The position numbers and the translations under genes were made by a program. From contig CAIIXF020000001.1 in assembly GCA_903813345.2 (NCBI GenBank), positions 34,131,366-34,195,365 of the forward strand: DNA of 64,000 nucleotides, written 5' to 3'. This DNA is from Owenia fusiformis (taxonomy: Eukaryota > Annelida > Polychaeta > Sabellida > Oweniidae). The notes below the pieces were generated by a model. It had not been told where the DNA came from. It saw only the letters and a list, made by a program, of their open reading frames with translations, and made no database searches. Positions 1-11,159 of the stretch are shown one piece after another (position 1 is the first letter of the stretch; every line of letters begins with the position of its first letter).

Positions 1-973
1 CTGCTTTACTAGCATCAACAGACATGGTGACTTTTTTGTTAACATCAAAGAATCTGAGAATGGGTGTTTTTGTAATCAACATTTTCAAATGATCGAAACT
101 GTCTTTTTGCTTTTGAGTCCAATGAAATTCAATTTCTTTGCTCAACAATTCACGAAGTGGAGCAGTTAGCTCAGACAAGTTTGGAATGAATTTAACTAGA
201 TAATTGATGGAACCAAGGAATCTTAATATCCCTTGTTCGTCGGTTAAAACTGGCATATTGACAATAGCTTTGATCTTGTCTGCGTCTGGAGAGACACCGG
301 AATCACTGAGTATGTGTCCCAAATACTTGATTTGACTTTGACTGTACTGTGTTTTCCTTTTATTCAATTTAATACCCCTCTCACGGGCTCGCTGAAGTAC
401 AGCTCTTAATCTTTCATCATGCTCACTTTGAGTAGAACCCCAGACAAGTACATCGTCAACTTCAACATCAGTACCCTCAAGATCATCAAACATTTGTGAC
501 ATGACTCTTTGAAACACTTCAGGTGCTGATGATATTCCATATTCCATATGGTAACCTTTTGAAACAATAGCGACCAAAAGGTGTGTTGAATGTACAAAGT
601 TTTCTCGAATCAGGACTGAGTTTCACTGACCAAAATCCTTGACTTGCATCAGTAACTGTAAAGACTTTGGCACCTGTCAATTTGGTTACAACTTCTTCAA
701 CTGACTTCATAGGATGATGTTCACGCATGATTGCTTTATTCAAATCCTTTGGATCTAAACATAATCTTATTGAACCATTATGCTTTGTAACAATTACCAT
801 ACTGTTTACCCATTCAGTTGGCTCATGAACAGGTTCAATAACATCAAGTTTTTCCATCCTGTCTAACTCAACTTTGACTTTATCCCTATATTTCAATGGC
901 ACTTTACGTGGTGCATGAACAACAGGAGATACATTTGGATCTAACTGTATACGATATTCTACATTTTCAATAC
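1..973 (-). pseudogene. Ty3/Gypsy-type pol: reverse transcriptase to start of RNase H, broken and cut by window edge
   Basis: Minus-strand continuation of the gag-protease reading frame beyond the hAT insertion at 982-2106. The part at about 520-973 has the conserved start of a Gypsy reverse transcriptase, the motif-A aspartate (VTDASQGFW) and the FNTPFGRY block. The part at 1-535 stays open to the window edge in another frame and contains the VDD catalytic block (EVDDVLVWG), the YLGH block and the MSVDASKA start of RNase H. The frame break near 535-550 coincides with a 7-bp tandem duplication (attccat twice). RNase H and integrase lie outside the window. Polymerase identity is firm from these motifs. 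This copy is inactive because of the frameshift and the hAT insertion. Confidence 0.88.
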
Positions 974-1092
974 ATCCTAATCAGTGCTTGAGCTAAGCTC
1001 CATTTTTCTGCTGGTCGTAAAAAGTTGGGATAAATATAAATGTTTCTATTTTTACATAAACTGTTTCAGTGTGGTCATTTGATTGCTTATTT

Positions 1093-1494
1093 TTTAAAGG
1101 ACGATTCTCGGTTTGGAGAACAAAGTTCATCAATCTAAATGAGCATTATCCCTGCTTCGGACAAATTCGATTTTTTTACATAATATAGATTTGAATGTCT
1201 TCTCTTGAATAATCATAATTTAATTTGGGTAATGTTTCTAGATTTTTGCGCCAAAAAATATTAGCGTAGTACACTGATAAACATCTTTCCCCAAATCAAA
1301 ACTTGTATTTTATTGAATCGGTCTAATTGAGCGTTATCCCTGCTTCAGACCAATTTGTTATTTTTACATCTTGTAGATTTAAATGTCCCATTTTGAATAT
1401 TCATAGTTTGATTTGGGTAATATTTCTAAATTTTTCATGAAAAAAATTATTAGCCCAGGAGACTGTTCTCCAAACCGAGAATCGTCCTTTAAAG
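1093..1494. mobile_element. MITE nested inside the hAT element
   Basis: A perfect 29-bp inverted repeat bounds the segment (1093-1121 and 1466-1494), beginning TTTAAAGGACGATTCTCGG. A TTAA tetranucleotide lies at each edge (1094-1097 and 1490-1493), which could be a target duplication. The interior is two diverged direct copies of a ~125-bp unit (about 1133-1256 and 1319-1447), both containing GTTATCCCTGCTTC-like and TTTGGGTAAT blocks. No coding capacity. Superfamily not assigned; a TTAA-type (piggyBac/Kolobok-like) element is possible. Confidence 0.7.
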
Positions 1495-1515
1495 TACTCA
1501 CAAACATTTAAAATT

Positions 1516-1749
1516 TTACTGTGTAAGTTCTTTTTGTTGATCGTACAAGACCCATTCGTGGGTCTTTTGCCAATGCTGACAGAATTTACGCTTGCGTTTT
1601 TGTTCCTCGTATTCCTTGTCATACCGCTGCTTCTTTTTGGGGACGACCTCTTTTGTTTTAGTGTTGTTTTTGTCACGTTTTTGAGCAAAATTAAAAATAA
1701 AAATATCAAAAATTTTGGGCATTTTTGATACTTCCGGTATTTCGGCCAA
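1516..1749 (-). pseudogene. hAT transposase N-terminal relic
   Basis: A 77-residue open frame begins MAEIPEVSKM and carries a basic stretch followed by KRKFCQHWQKTHEWVLYD. The arrangement of an F/W-rich segment after a Lys/Arg-rich linker resembles the region ahead of the TTF-type zinc finger in hAT-family transposases. It lies inside an element whose ends are hAT-like, which supports the call. The frame stops before any zinc-binding cysteines or catalytic core, so it is a leftover N-terminal fragment. Assignment is by pattern only. Confidence 0.5.
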
Positions 1750-2114
1750 TCAAATTCCTGGAGACATATACCCTAGCTGTTTCCTCGAGAAACTGATTTT
1801 AGACCAATCAAAATCTTCGAATTATATCATGTTAAATTATTCGCTTTAGCGAAAACGGAGAGGAAACTAAAAATGAAATTTCGTGAACTTTTTCATCAAA
1901 TTGATGATTCAGAATCATTGTATTCAAGGTAAGCAAATTGTACTTAAAGGAGCTACTTCGTTTTTGTGCCGGACATTCATAAGTTGGGGTAATCTGAGAT
2001 ATAGTGTCCATGCCGGTCAAATTGACCATCAGTTTTTAAACTCAGCTGGTCCGTTCTATGAATCTGTCAGTCATGACCGACGGACCGACGCTTAGCTCAA
2101 GCACTGATCCTAAT

Positions 2115-3808
2115 CCTTCAAAGACATCTGAAAACTCATCAAGAACGGTCTTTGGAGATGCACTTGATTCATGAAACGTAGAACTAGATTTAGATCTCTT
2201 AACACGATCTGGAGATTGCTCTCTAGATTTTACATGAGTATTTGACTTAGACACTCCCACAGAGAGTGACTTTTCACTACAACGTTTTGACAAATCCGTT
2301 CGCAATTTGAAAGTCTTTGACTGCGAACGCGACTTAACAGACGGTGTCTCGGAGCACGGTTTTACAAACTGAGGCGCTGCACTTGACTGAGACTGGGAGT
2401 ACGGCAAAACAGACGGTGAACCATCAGACGAAAGATCAAACTTTACAGACTTGGAGGGCTTTTTACCTATACCCTGATTTACACTGATCAAACATGATCT
2501 TGATGGCTTTGGTTTGACTGCTGGCTCCTGGACAACACTGAATACTATCTTCACCAGACCCATCGTAACACAGTCTTTGGCACAGATCAGAGTAGGAGCT
2601 TTTGAATCTACAACATGAAAGACAAGGTTATGGTTCTGACCCTCATTTTTACAATTGAGATAAACCTGACCAATAGTTTTCAGTTGGTTACCACCGAAGG
2701 TTCTAACCTTTACTTTCTTTCTATGAAGTTTAAGCTTCTCTGGTGATTTTTTCTGAATACTTTGAACAGTTTTCAAAGAGATCATGTTTATATCGGCACC
2801 TGTATCTAACTTACATTGAACATTTAAGTTATTGATAGTCAACTTTGCAGTGACATCAACTTGCTTCTGAGATTTGATAGAATATACAGAGTTTACAGAC
2901 ACCATACCAACAGACAGCTGATCAACATCACAGTCAGAGTCTGAGTCTGTATCTGAAAAAGAGTCACTATACTGGATCTCGTCTACAGCACGGCCACGAT
3001 GACGACGCTTGTTACGACCACGACAGCTACTGGACTTCGAACCTGGCTTACTACGGGAGTTGGACTCAGAACGGCGACCACTACTAGATTTCATATGAGG
3101 CTTAGAATCGTCAGGTTTCGACTCACAACAACGACCAAAATGCCCCCTGCGTGAGCATCGGTAACACGTTACACTGCGAGCTGGACAGCTATTCCCTTTG
3201 TGTTCACTATGTCCGCAATTTTGACATGGGACAGACAGCTTAATGACATCAACCTTTGCAGGATTTGACTGTTCCTTAAAAGACTGAATAATCTTGTTGG
3301 ATTGTTCATGCGCTCTACATTCTTCGACGCAGGTTTCTAGTGTTAATTTGTCATTTCTTAACAGTCTGCCTCGTAGAGTGTCATTTTGTATCCCACACAC
3401 AATTCTGTCTCTAATGAGACTATCATTAACTGTTCCGAACTCACAGTCCTTTGCTTTGAACTTTAATTCTGTAACATGCGAGTCTACAGTTTCACTCAAC
3501 TCCTGGTCTCTTGTGAAGAACTTATGTCTACTAAGTATAATGTTCTTCCTGGGTTTACAGTACTGTTGGAACTTTCCTTCCAATGTTTTAATCTTGTTCC
3601 TATCTTCCTCACTGATAGTAAATGTTTCGAATATTTTGATTGCTTCTTCCCCACACAAATGGAGGAACGCCGCACACTGAACTTCTTCACTTTTTTCAGT
3701 TAGACCACTGGCGAGAGAATACAGCTTGAACCTTGTTAACCAGTTCTTGTAATTCTCTGAAACGTTATTTTCGAATGACATTTCTCCTGGAGGCTTTAAA
3801 TGTTCCAT
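2115..3808 (-). CDS. Ty3/Gypsy-type Gag plus aspartic protease
   Basis: The start is set at the Met at 3808 (MEHLKPPGEM), just after the primer-binding site; an open frame extends 20 codons further upstream but would run through that site. Residues 1-170 resemble the alpha-helical Gag of invertebrate Gypsy elements. Two zinc knuckles lie at about residues 195-208 (CQNCGHSEHKGNSC) and 215-228 (CYRCSRRGHFGRCC). A Ser/Arg-rich linker follows, then a retropepsin active site LDTGAD at residues 334-339. The frame then runs toward reverse transcriptase as a single Gag-Pol but is cut at 2114 by the hAT insertion; codons from 2106 to 2042 are hAT sequence. This half looks intact. The protein would form particles and mature them in the cytoplasm. 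Confidence 0.88.
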
Positions 3809-3821
3809 TTTGAGTACAATA

Positions 3822-3838
3822 TCCACTATCAGACACCA
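3822..3838 (-). other. Candidate tRNA primer-binding site
   Basis: On the minus strand, TGGTGTCTGATAGTGG lies 14 nt upstream of the Gag start codon. Retroelement primer sites begin TGG, complementary to the tRNA CCA end. The sequence is close to the TGGTGTCAGAAGTGG type used with tRNA-Leu by Steamer-like Gypsy elements of bivalves. The match is by eye and imperfect. Confidence 0.55.
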
Positions 3839-3990
3839 TATAACATTTAGTAGACAAAACCAAACCATGCGGGGTTTACGAAGTGAATTTATTTCTATAA
3901 CCTGATTGGCTCATCGGACCATGACACGACACAAATTGTATATCAAAGTTAAGGTAGTTGAACACAATGACATTACAATGTTTACATGTA
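3839..3990 (-). repeat. Putative 5' LTR and promoter region of the Gypsy element
   Basis: This stretch lies directly upstream of the primer-binding site, where a 5' LTR should end. On the minus strand it contains AAATAAA near 3887-3893 as a possible polyadenylation signal, and TGTAATG/TGTAAAC near 3977-3986 as possible LTR starts. The matching 3' LTR is outside the window, so the boundaries are guesses. Confidence 0.3.
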
Positions 3991-4313
3991 ATAGAAACAG
4001 AAATTGAAGTGGCAGATTGAACTTTAAAATCTATTCAGCGAGAAAATCACATGTTAAACTTAAGCTGCTGAAACTAAAGATATCCTTCACAACAAGATAA
4101 TCTTACCTAAACATAACATCCTTGCTATTTTTTCAATTTTCAAATAAACATCAACGATGCATCGCTACAAACGGAAAAGGAACTACTACTGGTGGATGGC
4201 TTCGTAGGAAAAATAAGTGAGTGTCCTTTACTGCGTCAGCAGGCGTCTCAGATCGTCACATTTCGCCCCTTAGCCTTTATGCATAATCTGAGTGGGGCAG
4301 CGATGATATGGTC
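3991..4313. other. Gap between the Gypsy element and the decayed non-LTR element
   Basis: No coding signal or clear repeat is visible. The right part is probably the 3' untranslated tail of the minus-strand restriction-like-endonuclease-type element whose C-terminus ends at 4314. Confidence 0.3.
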
Positions 4314-5532
4314 TTAAACATCGCTCGCTGTAGGACACCACTTGTCATTCCTCTTGAGCCAGATCCACCGTGAGCTGGACTCTGCCACGGCACCTACTGC
4401 TTTAACTGCCGACTTCAGCCTGGATGGTATTAGTCCTAGCTGAGATAGAAGGTAGCGCAGCGAGGAGGCTGGGAACCCCCTACATCCCACTTCTATTGGG
4501 TACTGCACTGCATGCCACCCCCTGTTATGGCCTCGTCTACCAGATCTTGGTATTTGGCTTTCTTAAGCTGATGGGATATTTCCAGTCTAAATCCCTCGCA
4601 ACTTTAGCTGTATTGTTCACATCTCGCAAGGTCCTGTCATAATTCTTCCCTTGGCATCTGATTCTTTGGTCTTGTACTGTAGGTATTAGCTCCCCCTGGA
4701 TTTTAAACTGTATGGGAGAAAGCTTCCCGTCTACCAGTACCATGCTTCTTGACTTGGTGGGTTTAAACTGCATTCGGGCCCAGTTTGCCATTCTTTCTAG
4801 AGCGGACAAAATCCATCTGGCACCTACTGCTGAGACTGTCATAACTGTGATGTCATCCATGAAAGCTCTGCATGGTGGGTGTTTTGTGCCATCATTTGCT
4901 TGTGGACCCTTACACTGCATCGTGCCTGCCTTGAGCAGTAGGTTCATTGCTGTAATGAAGAGAACTACTGATACAGTGCATCCGGCAATTATGCCCTTTC
5001 AAGCCTCTGCCAGTTGGTGGTGAACTTGCCAACTGTGAAGCGCATCATCAAGGAGTTCATGTCACCCATTGTCAGGTTGATTACATCATTTGGTACATGG
5101 TAGTGAGCTAAAGCCTCCAATATCAGTTGGTGAGGGACACTTGAGGTCCAACCAAACTACTGGCAGGGCCTTGTTCCCCTTCTTGGCTTCCTTCACTAGT
5201 TGACTAATAGCAGCCGTGTGTTCGAGGCAGCCTGAGTGTCCTGAGATGCCACCTTTCTGGATGCTTGGGTTGATAAACTGGTTGACCAGTAGAAAAGAGG
5301 TAAGTCGCTTGGCCACAATAGCCCAGAAGATCTTCCCTTCCACGTCCAGTAATGAAATCTCCCTGAACTGGTTCAGCCCTTCAGACTTCAACTCTTTAGG
5401 AACAAAGCAACCTTCAGCCAACGCCCAACTCCTTGGCAGGTCTTTCTTAATCCAGATGCTTCTTAGCAATCGCCATAGACGTTTGAGCAGTTTTGGGCAG
5501 TTCTTGTACACCCTATACGTCACACCTGTTGG
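4314..5532 (-). pseudogene. RLE-type non-LTR retrotransposon: RT core and C-terminus (3' piece)
   Basis: Third collinear piece of the element that begins at 16946. From 5532 downward it reads GPTGVTYRVYKNCPKLL, SLLDVEGKIF, VQKGG-type and VWLDL blocks of a reverse transcriptase, then after frame changes the catalytic FMDD (RAFMDDITVMT) and KSRSMVL. A deletion after VWLDL removes the rest of motif A. A second deletion joins the RT thumb (TLRDVNNTAK) directly to KKAKYQDLVDEA, the K..KY end of the restriction-like endonuclease, and the C-terminal block YPIEVGCRGF ... SSRWIWLKRNDKW follows in another frame. The domain order matches the RT-RLE proteins common in fish and invertebrate genomes (R2/NeSL/Hero-like). 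It has several frameshifts and is inactive. Confidence 0.8.
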
Positions 5533-5735
5533 GCCCGGTGTTGTTTTTTTAACATATTATTTATTTCCTTCATAATCAAAAAAATACACAAAATATCTAC
5601 TACCAATCGCCATAGGCATTCTAGGTAGTTTAAATTACAATAGAAGATTAATTACAGTAATAATAGATGGTTTATTGGTAATGTGAGAGGTTGGGAGGGA
5701 GAGGGGGTTGTCACAAGATACAAATGAGAATAACA

Positions 5736-8700
5736 TTAATTTGATGGAAACTTATAACAGGCCTGTACAAATTGCATCACTATATCTATCAGGATTTTCT
5801 GAGAATCAATAGTGAGTTCATTTTCATAAATTAAGTATTTGACCTGTTCTGTCTTACTAGAAATAAGTTGAGTATCAAACAATAAATTTTGTTCACGAAG
5901 TGCAGTCATCATTTTATTACGTTCATGGGTATGGCGAGGGCAGGTTAGAATGAAATGCTTTGTGTCTTCAGGAGAGCCACAGAGGCATTTGTTGTCAATT
6001 ATTCCAGTAAAATTATGAGTAAAGAAATGGTCTTTAAGGGCAAAATCAACTCGAAGCCTATTTAGCAGTTTTTCGTTGGTTCTACTTAAATTTAGTTTTG
6101 TAGTTGGTATGAAGTTTGAAATAGGGATAAATATCTGTTTAATAGAGCTTTTGAATCTAGAAATGGTTTGAATTTCACGAAAAGTCTGGCTTAGCTGGTT
6201 CCAATCATTTATAAGTTTTAAAACTGGTGCTTTGGAGAGTCTCATTGAAATATTTCTTGGGCAGGAAAAGGGTGAAGAGTGTCTTAAAATTCTAGTTGCT
6301 TGGTTGCGATGTTGGTCAAAAAGACTATGGACATAATAAGGCACTTCCTTTCTTACAATTTTGAACATCAATCTTAGATTTTTTTCGTGTCTTTTGTCAG
6401 TAAGCGATTTCCACTGTAAACATTTTAAAGTTTTTGAGGTGTTAGAGCCATGCAGTACCCCAGCACATATAACAGCAGCTTGGTAGTGGATTTTATCAAG
6501 CTTTGACAAGGCCGCCAAGGATGACGGTCCGTAAATGGAGCTACAATAGTCAAAATGAGACGCCAAATATGAATTATACATTATTTCAAGATGGTGCGAC
6601 TGTATTTTGTTTGATATGAGCTTCAAAGGATTTAACAGTTTTTGAACTTTATTAGACAGATAGTTTATATGGTCATTAAAAGTCAAATTCTCATCTAAGA
6701 TGAAACCCAGGTGCTTGTGTGATTGCTTTTGGGGGATCATTTCACCATCAAAGTAAAGCGGAGACTTTGAATATTTTTTGTCTGGTTGGGCGAAAAACTA
6801 AATGAGCACTTTTAGATGCTTTAAATTTCAATTGCCAGGTTCTAGACCATGCACTTAAAAAATTTAGGTCATTTTGGAGTTGGCCAGTTTGATTACCAGA
6901 AGGGTGGAAGAAAGAGTATAAGGAGGTATCATCTGCATAGATAAAAGTTTTCGAGGTCAGAGTGTCAGGGAGGTCATTTATGTATATCAGAAACATCAGG
7001 GGTCAGATTATGGAGCCCTGAGGCACACCGGAGTTTATGAAGTGGTCAGGAGAAAAGTTTGATGTGTGATCATCTACAGTGACACAGACTTTTCGATTTT
7101 CTAAGTAAGAAGAGCAGAGGTCAGCTAATTTACCTTGAATTCCATATGATTTCATCTTGTGAATGAGTAAGTTATACGGTACAGTATCAAAAGCAGACGC
7201 CACGTCTAAATAAACAGAATTAACACAGTTACCTTTTTCCATTTCGTTAAAGATATAGTCAGTTATTGCTAAAAATTGTAGCTCAGTGCTGTGTCCTGGA
7301 AGAAATCCAGATTGAAATTGATAAAGAAGGTTATTTTCAAGTAGATGCGTTAAAATGCGATTATGCACAACTTTTTCAAAAATTTTGGAAAAAGTGCTTA
7401 GCAAAGTGATCGGTCTATAATTTTCAACTTGAGATCTATCAGACTTCTTATAGATTGGAGAAATGTTTCAAAGTTTCCAGCAACTAGGAAATTGGCCACA
7501 TGCAAAAATTATGTTAAACAATTTTGATAACTGGAAGGATAATGCTTCCTGGGCTATTTTTGTCATTCTGTTATTAATTTTGTCAAGACCACAGGCTTTA
7601 TCGCGATCAAAGGACTGGATTATTTGAAGAATTTCATCTGGATTGGTAGATAAATGGTCAATTGATATTCCAGTTCTATTTGGAAAATGTGGAAGTGCAT
7701 CGTTATCCACTTGGTTTAAATTATGATATTTTGAAGAAAAAAGTTAAGGAAACACTCAGCTTTTTCACCCTCAGTTGTAGCTATGTGATCTGAAAAATTG
7801 CACTTCAAACTAGGGAGTAAAGCATGAAAAGTTCTGGATAGAAAAGAATTGACTATGTTCCAGTATTGTTTTCCTTTACAGGTTGATTCATTAATCTGTT
7901 TTACAATATTTTCCTGGTAATTTAATTTTGCCTCTTTTATTAAGGATTTGACCTTTTCAGCTTGAGCAGTGTAGTTGTCAAAAATAGTTGTGTCATTTTT
8001 TGATTTGGTTTTCCGATAAAGTCGTTCTTTCTTATTGATTTCACGTTTAATTTTTGAGTTCATCCAAGGTTGATCATTTGCATTTGAAATTGTTGTTTTT
8101 TGAGGAATGTATTTTGAAAATATGTCAAAAATATGACAAGAAAAGCTTTCAGTTGTAACATTAATGTCTCTATTACTCTGATTATATAGTTCAGTCAGGT
8201 CAAAATTACGAATGTTGGAATTTATACCCTCAATATCAGCCTGGTCATATTTCCAAATGGTTTTCTTTAATTTGTGTCTCTTACTCAGTTTTAATGGAAG
8301 AGTGGTCAAAATAGTAGAGTGGTCAGTATTACCAATAGGGTCAGAAACAACCAATTCCCTTACGAAAAAAGGCTTGTTTGTAATAGAAAGGTCAATGCAG
8401 GTTCTTGAGTTTCTTGTTATTCTGGTAGGCTCTTTTACTAACTGGATAAGATTTAAGTTGGATAAAATAGAGTCAAGTTTATTGCCTCTCGAGTCAGTAG
8501 TACCTTCAGGCCACAATTTTTGTTGTTTGGAATTGAAATCACCATTTATAATTAGGTGGTCACATTTTATCTTGGATGCTTTGGAGAGATTTTCCCTTAG
8601 ATGGTCAAAATAAGCATTTTCCTCATTTACATTCATACTAGGAGAGCGATAATGTACACCAAATAGTATTGAAGTATTTCTAATTTTGATATTAACCCAA

Positions 8701-9440
8701 AGACTGTTATCAGTATTCAAATCCGGCATGGGAATGTAGGTAAGGTCAGATTTAATGTATATCATGAGCCCTCTACCCCCTTGATGATAAAGAGGAGAGT
8801 GATAGTCAGGAAGTAAATAGTTTTCAGAAATAATCTTGTCATTCAAATTGCCTACTTCACAGAGTACAGCTACCGATACCCCATGTTTTCTTAATCTATG
8901 TTTAAAACTTTCAAACCTGATACCTTCCCCACTGCTTATGCTGTTTATGTTTGAGAAAAGGAACTTGAGATCATGCTGCATGGTACATGTAGAGTGAGGA
9001 CCAGGATGCGTTTCAATGTCGCCGGCCTGCAAGATTAAATCACTTTGGTCAAAAATGTAGACTGAAGTTTGAAAAATCAAAACAGTGAGTGTGAAATTGT
9101 CAAAAATATTTGCATATTTTACATTGCCTATAAGCTTCATAAGCATTTGCATTGACATAAATAATGTAACAAACATGACTGTTAACAAGTATATTATGAC
9201 CACAATAGCCATGAGCCTAGTAAATTCATTAAAAAGTTTATTGTAATTATTTGTCAAATCAATGCAGGAAATTATATCTAAGGTGAGTAGAATAAGGTAT
9301 ATAAGCATTAAGACTGTTACAAAACTTGGACTTGACATTTGCCTCTTAGTAACATTGTTTTTGATTCTCAAACCTGGTATTTTGATTCTCGAGTTAAAAA
9401 TTCCAATTCTGCTTCGCCACGACTGAATGTCGACTTGCAC
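5736..9440 (-). pseudogene. LINE ORF2: hydrophobic leader, 2A-like motif, APE endonuclease, reverse transcriptase
   Basis: Residues 1-135 have several hydrophobic segments (about 40-60, 76-100, 117-131), then GDIETHPGP at 140-148, like a 2A site. An APE-type endonuclease follows with FSNINS, LCEVGN, INGDFNSK and NTDHSTI. The RT has FLPGHSTE, YLDVASAFDTV, SGVPQGS and the catalytic FIYADDTSLY (near 6930). The C-terminus ends with a Cys/His block CLCGSPEDTKHFILTCPRH. Four breaks are seen: a frameshift near 7713, an in-frame TGA near 7465, an in-frame TGA near 7000 and a frameshift near 6755. The arrangement fits CR1/L2-group LINEs. Such proteins nick target DNA and copy their RNA into it. This copy is dead. 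Confidence 0.85.
8997..9023 (-). other. 2A-like motif variant GDIETHPGP in LINE ORF2
   Basis: Codons 140-148 of ORF2 read GDIETHPGP. The 2A ribosome-skipping consensus is D(V/I)ExNPGP; here the Asn is His. The motif sits between a hydrophobic leader and the endonuclease, exactly where 2A-like sequences have been described in CR1/L2-type non-LTR elements. The Asn to His change is expected to weaken or abolish skipping. Confidence 0.6.
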
Positions 9441-10438
9441 CCATTAACCTATGCCTGACTTGACTGCACTTTTGGTTAACTGAAAGGTATATATGCTAGT
9501 AACAAATGGTAAAAAGCTAAGTAAACAGTATTTAGAAATGTAAAAGTAATCCCCATCCCCAACCCAACCTCTATGATTGATAATTTCCAAAAGTATGCAC
9601 ACATGTAGTGTGTGCATGACAATAAGGAATATGGGTGTTATGCAACAAAGGTTTTTTGATGCAAAGATATAGGAAGTACAACTCAGTTATGGAATCATAA
9701 TTTCAGTAGCAAAGTACCAATTTCACGATAAAAAGTAGCCTGGTAGCCAGCAAAATGGACTACATGACACATGAAATACAGTGGGCAGCAATATTAAAAC
9801 AAAAACAAAAACAGTAATACATGGCAACAATACAAAACTTGCTTGTGATTCATCATAATCATAGTGTATGGTTGCAAGCTACTGTACATTTATACATTAC
9901 AGTATATAAACTCTAATAGAGTAATACATACTGGAGAAAAATAAATCATAAATAGTAAAATGTTAGTCAGGCTCGTTTATAAAATTCGAAAAACGAACTT
10001 CTCCAGTAATTCTATTTACAAAGGTGTTCGTTGAGAACATCATTATATACAGAAGGAAAAAGAACTCACCGTGTTTTTAGATTCAAAAGACAAAAACGTG
10101 AAATATAAATTTGATAAAAGCACACTTCCGGTTTCCGGAAGGTCAAATAGTCACGTGACAGAGAGATGTAAACAAAACAACTGGAGAAAATCGTCAAGTT
10201 AAGCACGAGCAGCAGCTAATTAAGGCATTCATTTGTCAGTGAGAAAAGTTATGTTCGGTTATTTTAGGAATCTATATTGATAGTTTATACATTGATGTAA
10301 CTTTCTGCATGGAGACCAGCGTTTTCTATAACTTAATCAACAAGGGTAACAGTGGTGAGTGAGGGAATGTTCACGAGAAAGTTATGGCAATCGCCCAAGC
10401 ACACCTAGGTAATTAAGACCTGGCAATGACAGAGTCAA
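9441..10438. other. LINE ORF1-ORF2 spacer
   Basis: About 1 kb between the two LINE ORFs once the Harbinger-like insertion is removed. No conserved coding signal is seen. It is unusually long for an inter-ORF spacer, so an unrecognised small insertion is possible. It includes the inverted pair TTCGAAAAACGAA near 9986. Confidence 0.35.
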
Positions 10439-10773
10439 TAGGTGGAATTACACCTACGATGTAAAAGCGCTTTTTAAAATCCTATCGGGTTTCGACCCGC
10501 CTTTAGAGTCAGGTGTAATCACGATCGCGGATTTAGAAAAGCGCTTTTGTAATCCTCCCAGACCCCTAGTCATTAAAAACCGCTTTCATACCCAAAGGCG
10601 GTTTAACGTGTAGGTGTAATACCGATTGGTTTTCAAGGCGCTTTAACGCGATTTTACACTGAACGAAAACTATATTTGCGCATGAGCATCAAGCATGTTA
10701 TTGATTTCCGGTGTGGAGGAAACTTCAAAAAACAAAATTCAAATATTGTGCAAAACTCAATCAAATCACCAAA

Positions 10774-10917
10774 ATGTCGAAACAAAGTAGAATGTATTGG
10801 GACCACGTCAATACTGAGCGTATGCTTTCGATTTGGGCTGACAAAAAGATCCAGGCCATGATGAACGGCACGTTAAAAAATGCGATTGCGTATGACCTGA
10901 TCTCGCAGGAAATGAAA
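10774..10917 (+). CDS. MYB/SANT-like (trihelix) DNA-binding exon of a Harbinger-type element
   Basis: The ATG at 10774 opens a 48-codon exon ending at AAA|GTAAGC, a good splice donor (GT at 10918). The peptide has the spacing of the trihelix/Myb_DNA-bind_4 fold: TERMLSIWADKKIQAMMNG followed by LKNAIAYDLISQEM, covering helix 1 and helix 2. The third helix (GY.RT..QC..K.K) would be on a later exon, which I could not find and which may be deleted. In Harbinger elements the MYB-like protein carries the transposase to the nucleus and to the transposon ends. The pattern match is good; the function here is inferred. Confidence 0.55.
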
Positions 10918-11159
10918 GTAAGCCTAAGCTTAAGTTAGGATAAATAATTTCTCAAAGATCCAACCCTCCAGTTACCCTATGGGCCTACTGTACAAAGATT
11001 ATATAACCACAGATTTTGAGAAAAGCTACCCTATATCCTGTACATAGTTCAGCAATGCTAAACTCCCCCAGACTTATTTAACGATTTTGAGATTATTTGA
11101 TGTCTGGCTGTACATTATCTGATTATGGGTGAAATAGGGATAGGGTCTCATATACATGT

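Larger units (their letters stand above)
982..2106. mobile_element. hAT-type DNA transposon inserted in Gypsy pol
   Basis: Both ends carry the same 17-bp inverted repeat, CAGTGCTTGAGCTAAGC (982-998 and complement 2090-2106). The element is flanked by an exact 8-bp duplication, ATCCTAAT (974-981 and 2107-2114). An 8-bp duplication and termini starting CAGTG are hallmarks of the hAT superfamily. At 1,125 bp it is too short to be autonomous. It splits the Gypsy pol frame, so it is younger than that element. It holds a nested MITE at 1093-1494 and a short transposase relic at 1516-1749. Confidence 0.9.

Noticed and set aside
8212-8613. 133-residue plus-strand frame
   Set aside because: Antisense to the LINE endonuclease; shadow frame.
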